A stretch of DNA of 64,000 nucleotides. Source: GCA-2683135 sp964507445 (GTDB taxonomy: Bacteria > Planctomycetota > GCA-002687715). The translations under genes and the position numbers were made by a program. Positions 28,145 through 37,731 of this stretch are shown here, piece after piece. The DNA is taken from contig CAZDQF010000003.1 in assembly GCA_964507445.1 (NCBI GenBank), forward strand, positions 248,001 to 312,000, read 5' to 3'. The notes under the pieces were generated by a model. It was not told the origin of the DNA. It saw only the letters and a program-made list of their open reading frames with translations, and did no database searches. Every line of letters starts with the position of its first letter. Within the stretch, counting starts at the first letter, position 1.

Positions 28145-29490
28145 TGGCTTGACGCCGCTCGCCGTTTCGCCGCGAGGCGGCGCGCCTCCGCCGCGGCTGG
28201 CGTTTCCTTGAATGCTCTGGCAATGCGCTCCAAGTGGCCGGCGATGGTTCCGTTGTCGCCGTCCATGACGCATAGAGATTGGAATCGCTTCAATGCGATC
28301 CACCCCTGGATCTCTCGTCCGGATGAAAAGGGAAGGGCAGGGTGATCGCGGCGGAGTTGTGCAAAACGCCGCTCTGCTTCCCGCCAACGTGAAGGAAGCA
28401 AGGCGAGAATGCCGTCAAGCCTGGCTGCCAGCGCCTCGCGTTCAGCCTTGGCTTTGGCTGCCAGCGCCTCACGTTCGGCCTTGGCCCGAGCCTCGCGCAC
28501 CTGGGTTCTCGATTCCTCTGCAAGCACCTTGGTGGCGTCAAGCCTCTCCGCCACCAAGACGGCGACCGGCTGTGCGCGGAGATCGTCGACGTCACTGATG
28601 ACACCCGCGTAGTCGGCCGGCAGGCGACGCTCCATGGCATCGAGCTGCGCCAGGAGTTCGGCCTTTACCGCATCGCGTCCGCTTTTCCACTTGGAGGGCA
28701 GATCCCCAAGCTGGTCTTCAAGCCAGTCCTGAGCTTTATCGACAGCCTCCTCTTCCAATCCCTTGGCGATGGCTCCCCGATCCTGGTCACTGGAGACCAG
28801 GTTGCCCACCCGGTTGCTCATCCCCAAAGTGGCCAGGGTAATGAGGCCGCTAATGACGCTATTGGAAGAAAACCCGTCGTACTGCGACTTACCATCCGAC
28901 ACGAGGAACCGTGAATCCCCGAGCAACCGATGACCAGTTACGAGGCCCGTCACGCCAAGCAGGACGTCGTGCTTCAGTGACGCTTTGTATTGAAAGCGGG
29001 CGCGGGATGCGTAAATGCACTTGCCCGAGTGATCTCGCAGCGCGGAACTGTGCATGGCGCACCACTTCTGTTGGTCTGTCCAATTCACCTCGTGCGTTTG
29101 GTAGCCGACCAAGACGAGCACGTCGGGTACGGCCCCGTTGCCGGGATCTCGGGGTCCCATGACGCGAGCCCTGACCGCCGCCAAGTTGCCGGAGGATACC
29201 TCTTCGCGTATCTCCTCAAGTTCCGAACTCGACAAGGTAAGCCGCTTCGTCTCTCTCCCGGGAACGGTGCCGCTGGGAAGAACCGGGGCTCCTTCAACTC
29301 CATTCCCGTAAGCAATCGCGGTGACATAGTCTGGCTCGATCTGTTGACAGGAAACGAGCAAACCCGCCACAGCAAGCAACAGTGCCGCGCCCCGGTACGG
29401 CGTCAGTACGGAACCGTCGAGAATAGGCGCGGAATTGCCCGAACCAGTCGACCCCGGGGCCCATTGCCAACAGTGCTTGCGGTGGTTCAC
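28141..29490 (-). CDS. Lipoprotein B with Ala-rich coiled coil
   Basis: 449 residues. GTG 29490 is chosen because AAAGGA lies about ten bases upstream; the frame is open further up. Hydrophobic segment and lipobox L-L-V-S-C followed by Q-Q-I-E-P. Middle region parallels lipoprotein A (ALPDV-like strand DVLVLVGYQTHEVNW, LLGVTGLVTGH, SGLITLATLGMS). The C-terminal third (GRDAVKAELLAQLDAMERRL onward) is almost identical to lipoprotein A and contains the A-K-A-E-R-E-A-L-A coiled coil. First gene of the island's second operon, with a good promoter 58 bp upstream. Confidence 0.78.
   Translation of the reverse strand: MNHRKHCWQWAPGSTGSGNSAPILDGSVLTPYRGAALLLAVAGLLVSCQQIEPDYVTAIAYGNGVEGAPVLPSGTVPGRETKRLTLSSSELEEIREEVSSGNLAAVRARVMGPRDPGNGAVPDVLVLVGYQTHEVNWTDQQKWCAMHSSALRDHSGKCIYASRARFQYKASLKHDVLLGVTGLVTGHRLLGDSRFLVSDGKSQYDGFSSNSVISGLITLATLGMSNRVGNLVSSDQDRGAIAKGLEEEAVDKAQDWLEDQLGDLPSKWKSGRDAVKAELLAQLDAMERRLPADYAGVISDVDDLRAQPVAVLVAERLDATKVLAEESRTQVREARAKAEREALAAKAKAEREALAARLDGILALLPSRWREAERRFAQLRRDHPALPFSSGREIQGWIALKRFQSLCVMDGDNGTIAGHLERIARAFKETPAAAEARRLAAKRRAASSQ
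28150..28695 (-). repeat. Long duplicated block, copy 2 (3' part of lipoprotein B)
   Basis: Partner of 26775-27320. The sharp contrast between near-identical 3' parts and diverged 5' parts suggests gene conversion or a recent partial duplication. Confidence 0.85.
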
Positions 29491-29547
29491 TCGGCGGGTT
29501 CCTTTTCTCAGGATGCGGCGGCGACTCCGACGCCAATGCAATCAAGA

Positions 29548-29576
29548 ATTGTAGGACCGGCCAAAATTCCCGTCAA
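29548..29576 (-). promoter_or_regulatory. Sigma-70-type promoter for the lipoprotein-VWA-ABC-SUMF1 operon
   Basis: On the minus strand: -35 TTGACG (29576-29571), a 17-bp spacer, -10 TACAAT (29553-29548). Predicted start near 29541, about 50 bases before the GTG of lipoprotein B. Confidence 0.75.
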
Positions 29577-30177
29577 GGCGTCCGCAAGGACTGCGGTCAC
29601 CAATTGATGATCCGGCAACCCCGCTGACTCAAGAGGTGTCGGGCGTTCGACTCGGGCGCCAACCCGGGCGACCCGGATTCCATGGGACGCCTCATCCACC
29701 CATCACGCGTCATCCACCGGGCGGGCGAGTTTGGGAGACGCCACGGACACCCGCACACGGTGCCGCGACAGGTTGAGCCGCGTGAGCCGGGTTGGCATCG
29801 AGCTAGCGCCACCGGGCATATTGCCATCCGGCCAAGACGCCCGAGGTCCCCTGCAGTTCTGATTCGCGATGCGACAGAGGCTTGCCGCGATGGTCACTCG
29901 ATCACCGGCCATGAGCCCAAGCACGCGGACGCAATGCGACCCTCCGCCGGTTCGTTCGCTTCTTCGGTACGACGCACATCTGCTACTCCAACCACCGCCG
30001 TACCGGTTCCTCGACACTCCGCAACGCACGGGGTTGTCGACTTCGGTTCCCGGTCGTTCTTGACACTGGTGACGAGCATGAGACCGAGCAGATTGCACCG
30101 TGGTGGGACAACTTGCGCCGGCTGTCTCCGAGTGCCCGCACAGCGGTATTCCGCGTCGGCCCGCAATTACCCGGAGG
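29577..30177. other. Intergenic region, no gene seen
   Basis: About 600 bp between the promoter and the stop of the GYF gene. Open frames exist on both strands but are rich in Arg/Ser/Cys with no ribosome binding site, hydrophobic pattern or motif. I see no RNA gene or repeat. Confidence 0.6.
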
Positions 30178-31326
30178 CTAACGGCGCGACTCACCGTCGA
30201 TCGTGGTGGAAATCAACCCATAGAGGCCCGACCCGAGCATGATAAAGGGACTCGCCGCGAAACACACCAGTCTCAACGCCAGCAAGCTAACAACTGCGGG
30301 ATTCGCCATGCCTGGGCTCATGAGCAGCACGACCATGACCGGCGGCAATACGACGTACGCCACGATCCCGACCAGAGCGAACCAGTTGGCGAGCGAACTC
30401 AGCCCCCGGGCTACGCTGCTTCGGGCCATATTCACAACGATCAGAACGCCAGCCGTGAGCAGCGTGATTCCGGCGACGAGGTTCCCTACAATCCCCACCG
30501 TCCGTGCGCCTGTGGCGAATGGGAAATCTACCAGAACGTCGATCGAGGCCACCATGTTGACGAGCACCAGTGTCATGGCAATGCCCGCCCCAATGCCGCC
30601 GATTAGCTGCCCCGACCTTCTCGCGGGGTAGCGAAGCGTCAGGCAGTTGCCAGTCAGCATCACACAGACGGCCGCCATACTGACCAGGTGCAGCAGGTCG
30701 AGAGCCGAGACGCCGCTCAAGCTCGCGAAACCACCACCGCCATTCAGCAAAGCCCGCGAGCCCTCCGAAGAGACAAGGGCTGAGAGAAGCAGTACGGAGT
30801 CGATGCCACCTGACGCCAAGGCGGTGATAGCTACCGCCCGTAGCGGCGCACAGAGCGCGACAACACTGATGACCAATCCACTCAGAGCAGTTACAAGAAG
30901 CCAGAATCCCAAGATTCCAGCCGCCTCCGCAACCATGAGATCCCACATCCAGAGCCTCTGTTCTCCTACGACCCCGATTGGGATGACGTAACTCGCGGCG
31001 AGGAAGCACCCCGTCACCAACCACATCGCATTAAGTCCGGGATGCAGAGACGTTTCGGCAGCCGGTCGCCGGCCGCGCCTTGGGGATGTCCGTTCTGGAG
31101 CCCGCTCCGAGCCAACCGCTTCACCGGACTGAGAGGAGGCAGCAGCCCGCCGGGGCGGGCCATCGTGAACCCCGAGGTCCGCCATCTCGCTTGCCGGCGT
31201 CCAACTCAGGCCGTCGGCTGAGACCTCGTGGAGGGCCGTGAGTTGCCCGCGACTGACCATGCGCAAGAGATCCTCGCGCCCGTACGGCCCTCGGACCCTT
31301 CCCATGTACCGAACGAGATAGCCCAT
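30178..31326 (-). CDS. Multi-pass membrane protein with N-terminal GYF_2 domain
   Basis: 382 residues. Residues ~1-55 match the GYF_2 (DUF4339) pattern: YLVRYMGRVRGPYGREDLLR, GQLTALHEVSADGLSWTPAS. A basic Ser/Arg linker follows, then about eight hydrophobic segments from ~100 to 378. GYF_2 domains are thought to bind Pro-rich or partner peptides at the cytoplasmic face. The ATG lies four bases after the stop of the 922-residue gene, so it belongs to the GTPase operon, where it may be the membrane partner. Last gene of that operon. Confidence 0.78.
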   Translation of the reverse strand: MGYLVRYMGRVRGPYGREDLLRMVSRGQLTALHEVSADGLSWTPASEMADLGVHDGPPRRAAASSQSGEAVGSERAPERTSPRRGRRPAAETSLHPGLNAMWLVTGCFLAASYVIPIGVVGEQRLWMWDLMVAEAAGILGFWLLVTALSGLVISVVALCAPLRAVAITALASGGIDSVLLLSALVSSEGSRALLNGGGGFASLSGVSALDLLHLVSMAAVCVMLTGNCLTLRYPARRSGQLIGGIGAGIAMTLVLVNMVASIDVLVDFPFATGARTVGIVGNLVAGITLLTAGVLIVVNMARSSVARGLSSLANWFALVGIVAYVVLPPVMVVLLMSPGMANPAVVSLLALRLVCFAASPFIMLGSGLYGLISTTIDGESRR

Positions 31327-31330
31327 GCAG

Positions 31331-34099
31331 TCACCTACGCTCGGACCGCCACATCACAGGAGTTCCAGCGGGCAGACCCCGGAGGGAAGACCTCGACCAG
31401 AGAGGGCTCCCCTCAACGGTATCCCTCCCGAGGACCCGGATGCGCGCACCAGCGTCCCGCGCGGACCAAGTCACCACTTCGTACACGCCGGCCGCTCTTC
31501 CCCTCCTGGGCAGCAACCGAACGCCATTGGTGGCTCTGGCTTCATCCGGCATGATGCAACCCACGAATCGTCGTGGCACGAGCGTGTTCCCCCCGACGAT
31601 GGGTTCGACGGGGTCCGAACCGATGACCCCGTCAGCGCCCGCCAGTGCCCGCGCCCATTCGCGCTGAGTCGCCCCCGTACCCTTCGCTTTCGGATCGAGC
31701 CAGCCCCAACTCACGTGGAGTGAGTTGAGACGCCGAATCAACGCCCGCTCAGCCGAACTGAGCACTGGCCAGGCGGAACTCTCTGCGTGCTCCAGGAGGT
31801 TGAGAACGAGCGCCCCTCGGTGCATGGGGTTCAGCTCCGTCTTCTCCAGCACCAGTCTCGCCAGCCGTCGTGCCACGCTTCGCCAATCACGGTTTCTAAC
31901 AAGGAAATCCGAGATCTCCTTGTGGGGGCGAACGAACTCAGACGCCGCCAATTCGGGCGCGAATCCGGGATCGAGCAACACGCTCAATCGGCCGATCGCC
32001 TCGCCGTTGGCACTATCTGGTAGCTCCCCCAGAGAGCGGGCGACGAAAACGTCGAACGCGTCCTTCCTTGCGCCACTCGCGGTCATTCTCGCGCCGGTGG
32101 CGTAGTAGACGTCTCCGTTTGGATGTTGGAACTTGCGCAACCCCGTGAACCGCCCAAGAGCGTCTCGGATTTTGGAAGCGAAGTCCGGAGCACGAGTCCC
32201 ATTCTGGGTGCTTTCGAGTCCTTGGCATGCGCGCTCGAGAAATTGCAATCGCATCCTGACCGGGCCACGGAAGGTCACTCCTGGCATGAAACCCTCTAAC
32301 GAACGTCTCGCTTGCGACGCCCTCTCCACGCTCGTGGGATTCATGATTTCTCGGGAGGCGGGGTGCCGTGCCCAGTCGCCGAACTCGCGCCAGACACCAG
32401 CAGACTCAAGCGCCATCTTGAAGCCGGGGACCGCCCAGTGATCTGAGTGAGTTCGAATGAACTCTCGGAGCTTGCCGGCATATCGCACCGGATCGACCAC
32501 AGACTCGACGATCGTATCGATGTCCCTGCGTAAGGCATCGGCCTGTCTGCGGTTCAGCAAGGCCGTCTCTGTCTGGCTCGCGACAAATCGGTTGATCGCG
32601 CGGTGCTGATCTTCGAGTCCTGATTCCATTCCCGCTTCTGTGACCAATGCCCAAGATCGCTGAATCTCGGCCAATAGGTCCGCCGCACGCTCCGAAAGGG
32701 ACTCCACGGACAAGGCGCTCTTGCCAGCAAGGTCTGTCGCCCTGCGACGCACATCCTCAAGCATCGACGACCACTGGCTCTTCACGTTCTCTCGCCAAGC
32801 CCTGCGTGCCTGGGCCACGTTGGACTTCAGTTGATCGAGCCGCTCTTTCTGTTCATCGGTAGTCGCAAGAATCATGAGCCTATGCATGGCATTCGATGTC
32901 ACCTCATGCAACGGCTCAAACTCCCTCACCTGCCCAATCAGCTTTTCAAACTCCCGGATCCGTTGATCGCGCGCTGCCAGCCCTGCGCTCGTCCGGAGGG
33001 CAAGCCCCTGGATAATCTCGGAGGTCCACCACTCCCCATCGCTGGCACGAATGGCGGCGCAAATCGCCTGAGCCTTACTCCAGTGTTCGCCTTCCACGGC
33101 AGACTCGAGATCCGCTTGCCGTCCCGTTCGCGTTTGATGTCGCTGCCAAAGCCCGACACCAATGACGACGCCCCACACGATTGCGGAGGTTGCAACGACG
33201 GCAGCGGCCCATTTCAACAGGCGCATGGTCCTTCGCTTGCGCTCCGCCGACGCCACCAGCCGTTGGTAGACCGCCTGGTCCTCCGCTGGCAATTGGTGGC
33301 CTTCCGCGCCAAGGCGATTCCAGATGAGCGTCAACTCCGACAGTGGCTCGCTCGTCCGTACGCCCTCGCTGAATCGCCACTTCAAGTCCGCGACCCTTGT
33401 AGCTTGCGATGCTCTCTCGGCTTCCGCTCGCCGGCTCTCGCGCTGCGCCTCGTAGGTCGCCTTGACAGTTCGCACCAACATGTCGGGGAGAGGGACCGTC
33501 CAGGTCAGCCGCAACTCCCCCCACAGCAACTTGATCTCCTCTGGGTCTTCCGATTCCATAGCCGCTTCGACTTCGATCTTCAGTTCCTTGAGGCGGGCCC
33601 GCTCCAAATCCGTCACGCATGCTTCCCACGCCGGGTTTTCGCCATCGACTCTGGCCAACCCCCGAACCGCATCCAAACGCATCTTGATCGGCGCTCGTCG
33701 TAGCGCCAGTCGACGGTTCTGCACGAGGAGTCGGTCGATGGCGCTGTGCTGGCAAAACGCGTCGTTCAGTTCCCCTACGAGTTGGCGATCCACCGTCGGA
33801 ACAGAGTTCGCGTTGCATGACCCCAGCCACTCCATCACCGTCGGGCCCATCAAGCCCGCGGCCTCTTCCAACACTGGATTGCCCTCGCTCGCCTCCCGGA
33901 TCGCGTCGCCCAGGAATCCTCGGCGCGTAAGCGAGACGCACGAAGCCAAACGGTCGTTGACGTGCCCGACAACCTCCAAGTACGAACTCATCGCGATGTC
34001 CGGCCCATCTGGACGAACCCCGGAACCACGAATCAAGGAGAGCACGCTCGTGACGCACGACGCGCGCTGAGCATCGTCACCATGCATCGGCGCTGTCAT
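31331..34099 (-). CDS. Large single-pass membrane protein of the GTPase operon, unknown function
   Basis: 922 residues. ATG 34099 overlaps the TGA of the GAP1 gene (ATGA). The frame is open ~70 codons further up, but that part is a Gly-rich shadow of GAP1. The N-terminal ~290 residues are helical and charged (ERARLKELKIEVEAAMESED, YEAQRESRRAEAERASQ), a membrane helix follows at ~296-318 (KWAAAVVATSAIVWGVVIGV), and a long helical, partly coiled-coil region follows. The C-terminus ends in a small beta domain (FVGCIMPDEARATNGVRLLP, AGVYEVVTWSARDAGARI). No known catalytic motif is visible. Tight coupling suggests a complex with GAP1 and the GTPase. Confidence 0.75.
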   Translation of the reverse strand: MTAPMHGDDAQRASCVTSVLSLIRGSGVRPDGPDIAMSSYLEVVGHVNDRLASCVSLTRRGFLGDAIREASEGNPVLEEAAGLMGPTVMEWLGSCNANSVPTVDRQLVGELNDAFCQHSAIDRLLVQNRRLALRRAPIKMRLDAVRGLARVDGENPAWEACVTDLERARLKELKIEVEAAMESEDPEEIKLLWGELRLTWTVPLPDMLVRTVKATYEAQRESRRAEAERASQATRVADLKWRFSEGVRTSEPLSELTLIWNRLGAEGHQLPAEDQAVYQRLVASAERKRRTMRLLKWAAAVVATSAIVWGVVIGVGLWQRHQTRTGRQADLESAVEGEHWSKAQAICAAIRASDGEWWTSEIIQGLALRTSAGLAARDQRIREFEKLIGQVREFEPLHEVTSNAMHRLMILATTDEQKERLDQLKSNVAQARRAWRENVKSQWSSMLEDVRRRATDLAGKSALSVESLSERAADLLAEIQRSWALVTEAGMESGLEDQHRAINRFVASQTETALLNRRQADALRRDIDTIVESVVDPVRYAGKLREFIRTHSDHWAVPGFKMALESAGVWREFGDWARHPASREIMNPTSVERASQARRSLEGFMPGVTFRGPVRMRLQFLERACQGLESTQNGTRAPDFASKIRDALGRFTGLRKFQHPNGDVYYATGARMTASGARKDAFDVFVARSLGELPDSANGEAIGRLSVLLDPGFAPELAASEFVRPHKEISDFLVRNRDWRSVARRLARLVLEKTELNPMHRGALVLNLLEHAESSAWPVLSSAERALIRRLNSLHVSWGWLDPKAKGTGATQREWARALAGADGVIGSDPVEPIVGGNTLVPRRFVGCIMPDEARATNGVRLLPRRGRAAGVYEVVTWSARDAGARIRVLGRDTVEGSPLWSRSSLRGLPAGTPVMWRSERR

Positions 34100-36432
34100 T
34101 TCCGTTGCATCCCGAGCTGATCCTTCAATTTCCCCACCTGCCCTCTCAACGCCTCCAGAGTCTTGAGGCGGGCGTTCAATTCCGCCGGCAGGACGATGGG
34201 CTTGGCCACACGCACATCCAGCACTTCCTCGTCGTCCCACCCACCGATCCACGCTGTGCTCATGACCACCTCCTCCACCCTGCGCGCCTCCGTCATCGCC
34301 GCCGTCCACTGATCATCCACCAAGCCGCCAAGTTCCTCCGTCTTGTCCTTGAGACCTTTGGGCCGGCGCCGCTCCGACTTGTTGACTTGCTCCTCAAGTT
34401 CCACCACGCGCTCGCGGAGATTCGCGACTTCCAGATTCGGTCCGTCGGCGCTGTCGGGATTGTGTGTGATCAGCAAGGACAGAATAGTGGTTGGAACGCC
34501 TCCGATTGTCTCTTGGCCGCGGCTCGACTTTATCGTGATCGCGATTCCCCTCTCTCCGCCCCGAGCCCCTTTGGCCTTGATCTTGATCTTGCCGGCCACT
34601 CGCACGCTCGGGTTCTTCTCGGGGTGCAGGTGAACCTGCGGCATGTAAACGGCTGGCCGCTCGCCATCACGCGATACCAGAAAACGAAACGGCCAGAGGA
34701 CAGGCCTCGATTCTCGCGATACTTCACGCTCACCGCTCGGCATCGCGGAGAGCGTGAAGTGCCATTGGTCACCCGCCTGGTCGTACTCGAGGATCAAGCG
34801 GCGGACTGGAGACCGTCTGCCTCCGGGTTCCGTCAGACACAACGCATTGGTCGACACCGATGTCCCACTCTCCGTTCTTCCTCGCCGCGGAAATACCGTC
34901 CTGACCCTTGCTTCCGTTGGTATGGGGCCGAGTCTCGGAGCGGTGCCGACCCCCGAAAAGGGCCTCGCATCGAACAGCCGAGTGATGGGTCGAAAATCGA
35001 GGGGCACGCCGATCGAACTCAGCGAATCGACTGCTCCGGTGAGAGACCGGTACCACTGCGGCGTGAACTCCGGCTCGCCATGAGAAGCGACCGGCGCCTG
35101 CGCGGCAGCCGACTCCGCAGTCCTTGCCACCCCGACAGCAATCGCACGCAGCCAATCGAGGGCCTGGCTCGAGCCAATCCGAGCAACTTCCCCGAAAACA
35201 CTCAAATCGATGTTCCGTGCGACCCACCCCGATTCCCCGCGTGGGGCATCCGGATCCTTCTGGGCATTCGACTGCACCGGCCGTTTCTCATTGCCAGTCG
35301 AGAGGTCCTCTGTGAGAGCCGACGCGGGCAGACCGGTCGGAGCCTTCACGCTCTGTTCCAACTCTGTTGTCCCGAGCCGCTGGCCATCCCCATCTGACTC
35401 TATATCTGGGCCAGATATAGGGACTAACAACAAGACCAGCGCCACTATTGCTGCGATCGCAGTCCCCGTCCCCAGCGCCACCATCACGACCATGCGTCGC
35501 GCTGAGGAGGGCGCGAACACGGGGCGGCAAGCATCTGCGCTGTCTAGCAGATCTGGATTCTCCATTTCTCCGGAGTCCGGATCCTCTCCAATACTCAGCC
35601 GCAGTGATGCCCGCTCCGGAGCCAAACTCAAGACCACGCTGCCGTCCGGGACCAGCGATCCGGAACGTGCCGCATCGACGCCTGGACCTGGAGGCGGCTC
35701 ACCGACACGACCAGTGAGATCGAGGCGTCCCACAGAGACCGGCAGGTCTGAGGCTGCTCTGGAGCCCGCCGGCATCCAACGCCACTCGCAACTGTCCGTG
35801 GACGCGCCACCAGATGCCATGGTTGAAAAAGTGACATCCCATCGCCGCCTCGGAGCGAGCAGGGCGATCGACTCGCCGATCAAGGTGATGGGATCGACGT
35901 CGGGGCCGTAGATCACGAACTGAGGCGCGTGGCCACGGCGCGACCGATCAATGAAAAACCCGCCCCACCCGGGATCCGCGGAGATGTGTTCCCACGCCGT
36001 GCACCGCGCCGGCGCCCGTGCAGGCCGCTGCGGTAGTTGCAAGTCGTCCAGGTAGCGAGGGTCGCCTTCCCAACCACGAAGAAACGGCGCGGCTGCACCC
36101 TCGAGCAATGCGGCGGGCCCCACAGCCGGCCTCTCTTCGGGGTCGAGAATCAGATAGTGCGCAATGAAATTGGATCGCCCGGAGTAGTCCGTCGGGGCTG
36201 TGGACACGCATGCCAGCACATGCACGGGCTGGCTTCCCGCCTCAACAACCATGTGGGACCGCAAGGCCGTGCATCCACTGCGCCCGACTTGCTCTCCGGG
36301 ATAGCTGCTGAGGCGCTCGAGCCGCGACACCAGCAAGGGATCCAAGTCAGGGCTCATGGCGACGGTCGTGAATCCGGCCGTTCCGGCTCTCAAGCCCTTT
36401 GGTACCGATGTGTACACGAGCTGCTTTGCCAT
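34096..36432 (-). CDS. GTPase-associated protein 1-like (GAP1-N2/GAP1-M type)
   Basis: 778 residues. The N-terminus MAKQLVYTSVPKGL with GFTTVAMSPDLD, RLERLSSYP, SHMVVEAGSQPVHVL and TDYSGRSNFIAHYLILD matches what I know of the GAP1-N2 domain, with the GAP1-M-like part at ~150-300 (WDVTFSTMASG). A membrane helix at ~313-340 (VVMVALGTGTAIAAIVAL) is followed by a linker, a beta-rich domain with repeated Arg/Gly strands, and a C-terminal coiled coil (VANLRERVVELEEQVNKSER). GAP1 proteins are found beside DO-GTPases and are proposed to regulate them. Lies 18 bp after the GTPase gene. Family assignment is from motif memory. Confidence 0.75.
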   Translation of the reverse strand: MAKQLVYTSVPKGLRAGTAGFTTVAMSPDLDPLLVSRLERLSSYPGEQVGRSGCTALRSHMVVEAGSQPVHVLACVSTAPTDYSGRSNFIAHYLILDPEERPAVGPAALLEGAAAPFLRGWEGDPRYLDDLQLPQRPARAPARCTAWEHISADPGWGGFFIDRSRRGHAPQFVIYGPDVDPITLIGESIALLAPRRRWDVTFSTMASGGASTDSCEWRWMPAGSRAASDLPVSVGRLDLTGRVGEPPPGPGVDAARSGSLVPDGSVVLSLAPERASLRLSIGEDPDSGEMENPDLLDSADACRPVFAPSSARRMVVMVALGTGTAIAAIVALVLLLVPISGPDIESDGDGQRLGTTELEQSVKAPTGLPASALTEDLSTGNEKRPVQSNAQKDPDAPRGESGWVARNIDLSVFGEVARIGSSQALDWLRAIAVGVARTAESAAAQAPVASHGEPEFTPQWYRSLTGAVDSLSSIGVPLDFRPITRLFDARPFSGVGTAPRLGPIPTEARVRTVFPRRGRTESGTSVSTNALCLTEPGGRRSPVRRLILEYDQAGDQWHFTLSAMPSGEREVSRESRPVLWPFRFLVSRDGERPAVYMPQVHLHPEKNPSVRVAGKIKIKAKGARGGERGIAITIKSSRGQETIGGVPTTILSLLITHNPDSADGPNLEVANLRERVVELEEQVNKSERRRPKGLKDKTEELGGLVDDQWTAAMTEARRVEEVVMSTAWIGGWDDEEVLDVRVAKPIVLPAELNARLKTLEALRGQVGKLKDQLGMQRK

Positions 36433-36450
36433 GGTCAGGAGTGGTTGCCG

Positions 36451-37731
36451 CTACCTCAGCGTCGCGATCTTCCTTTTGAACACACTTGCCAAGAGCAACA
36501 GCATCGGAACAGACATCCACTTCGGGCTCACCTTTCGAGGCAGAACCCCCCAGGTCGCGCCCTGCTCGGTTTCACTCTTCTCGGGGCCGCAACCCAGCGC
36601 GGACACTGGCACATAGGTCACCCGCTCGCTGAACCCTTCGGCCGCGCTCACGATCCCCGGGCAACTCTCCATGAGCAAGTCACGGCAGCCGCGGGAAACA
36701 CCTCGAATACGGCCGATGTCCACCAGGAGGCTGGCGTCGGCACCAACCCGCCACAACGGTTCCTCGACCAGCGGATCCCCAATGAGCTCCTGCCAGAGAT
36801 CTGCTTTCGCAAGCAGGACAAGCAACGGCGTGGAAACGCGCTGAGTGCCGGGTAGATTGCGAAACCGACGAACCCGCTCAGCCATTTCGCTCAACACCGA
36901 CTCCTGCCGGGCACCGGCCGCGGTGATGCGCAATGACCCGGGGAGCTCGTCATACCGCTTGCCTGTCTTCTCCACGAACCGCGTTTCCTGAGTAGGATCG
37001 AACACGAACAAGATGGCGTTGGATGCCCCGAGGTGTTGCGTAACAGGAGCCGCGGCAGACTCCTGTCCAGGCAGGAAGTGCTCCCCAGCATTGTCGTAGA
37101 GGACCATGACCCGAGAATCCTCGCTGGTGTGATCTGCGTGATCCGGAGCAAGCCCCGTGAGGATCTGAAACGGCTGCGGCAGGAGACGCTGTCCGCCGTT
37201 CAGCATCACCTCATGGTGCAATTGAAGACCGTGAGTTTCGGTCTTCCGGATAGCGACGGGATGGTCCTTGTCCACTGCGGCAAACAGCGTCTCTTCATAC
37301 GAGATGAGTTCACGGTTGGCTGCAACAAGCGCGTCACGAAACAGCACATTGAACGACGACGCGATGTGTCGAGTCTCCCAGATCATGCTGGCGAGACAAC
37401 AGCTCTTCCCGCTGCCTGGCCCGCCCGCAATGGAAATGAAGAAAGGACGGTGATGGACGAGGTCCCGGCTCATCACGAGATGACATCGGGGACACGCCAC
37501 GTCCATACACGGTTCCCCGCCAGGGTCCACGGCAGCGCCGCTGACGTCGAACCGGTCTGGCCGAAATCGCCGATATGCCGCCGGCCCAACTCGCGGATCC
37601 CCGAGTTGGGACTCGTGTCGGCTAATGAACAGCAGATCCTCAGGCCTACACCTATGCCAGCAAGCCGGACAGGTCAGTTGGGATACGAGTCGCACGTGAT
37701 CTGACTCCCATGCTCCATTCAGCGCACTCAT
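36451..37731 (-). CDS. DO-GTPase2/TRAFAC-like GTPase with zinc ribbons
   Basis: 426 residues from ATG 37731. Two Cys pairs (C21/C24 in CPACWHR and C80/C83 in CPRCHLV) form a likely zinc ribbon. The P-loop GGPGSGKS is at 103-110; a switch-type motif LYDNAGEHF (D213, G216) matches DxxG; LLAKADLW (K309, D311) is the base-specificity motif. The mixture resembles the planctomycetal DO-GTPase2 proteins that pair with GAP1. The C-terminus has a hydrophobic patch (WMSVPMLLLLASVFK). Probably the switch that drives the complex encoded by the next three genes. ATG 37731 is preferred over an upstream start because homology begins at the first Cys pair. Confidence 0.8.
   Translation of the reverse strand: MSALNGAWESDHVRLVSQLTCPACWHRCRPEDLLFISRHESQLGDPRVGPAAYRRFRPDRFDVSGAAVDPGGEPCMDVACPRCHLVMSRDLVHHRPFFISIAGGPGSGKSCCLASMIWETRHIASSFNVLFRDALVAANRELISYEETLFAAVDKDHPVAIRKTETHGLQLHHEVMLNGGQRLLPQPFQILTGLAPDHADHTSEDSRVMVLYDNAGEHFLPGQESAAAPVTQHLGASNAILFVFDPTQETRFVEKTGKRYDELPGSLRITAAGARQESVLSEMAERVRRFRNLPGTQRVSTPLLVLLAKADLWQELIGDPLVEEPLWRVGADASLLVDIGRIRGVSRGCRDLLMESCPGIVSAAEGFSERVTYVPVSALGCGPEKSETEQGATWGVLPRKVSPKWMSVPMLLLLASVFKRKIATLR

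Noticed and set aside
29682..30242. Open frames on both strands between the GYF gene and lipoprotein B
   Set aside because: Arg/Ser/Cys-rich, no ribosome binding site, no motif, and mutually overlapping.
31331..34309. Extended N-terminus of the 922-residue protein to 34309
   Set aside because: Extension overlaps GAP1 by over 200 bp and is Gly/Arg-rich; ATGA coupling at 34099 is far better.
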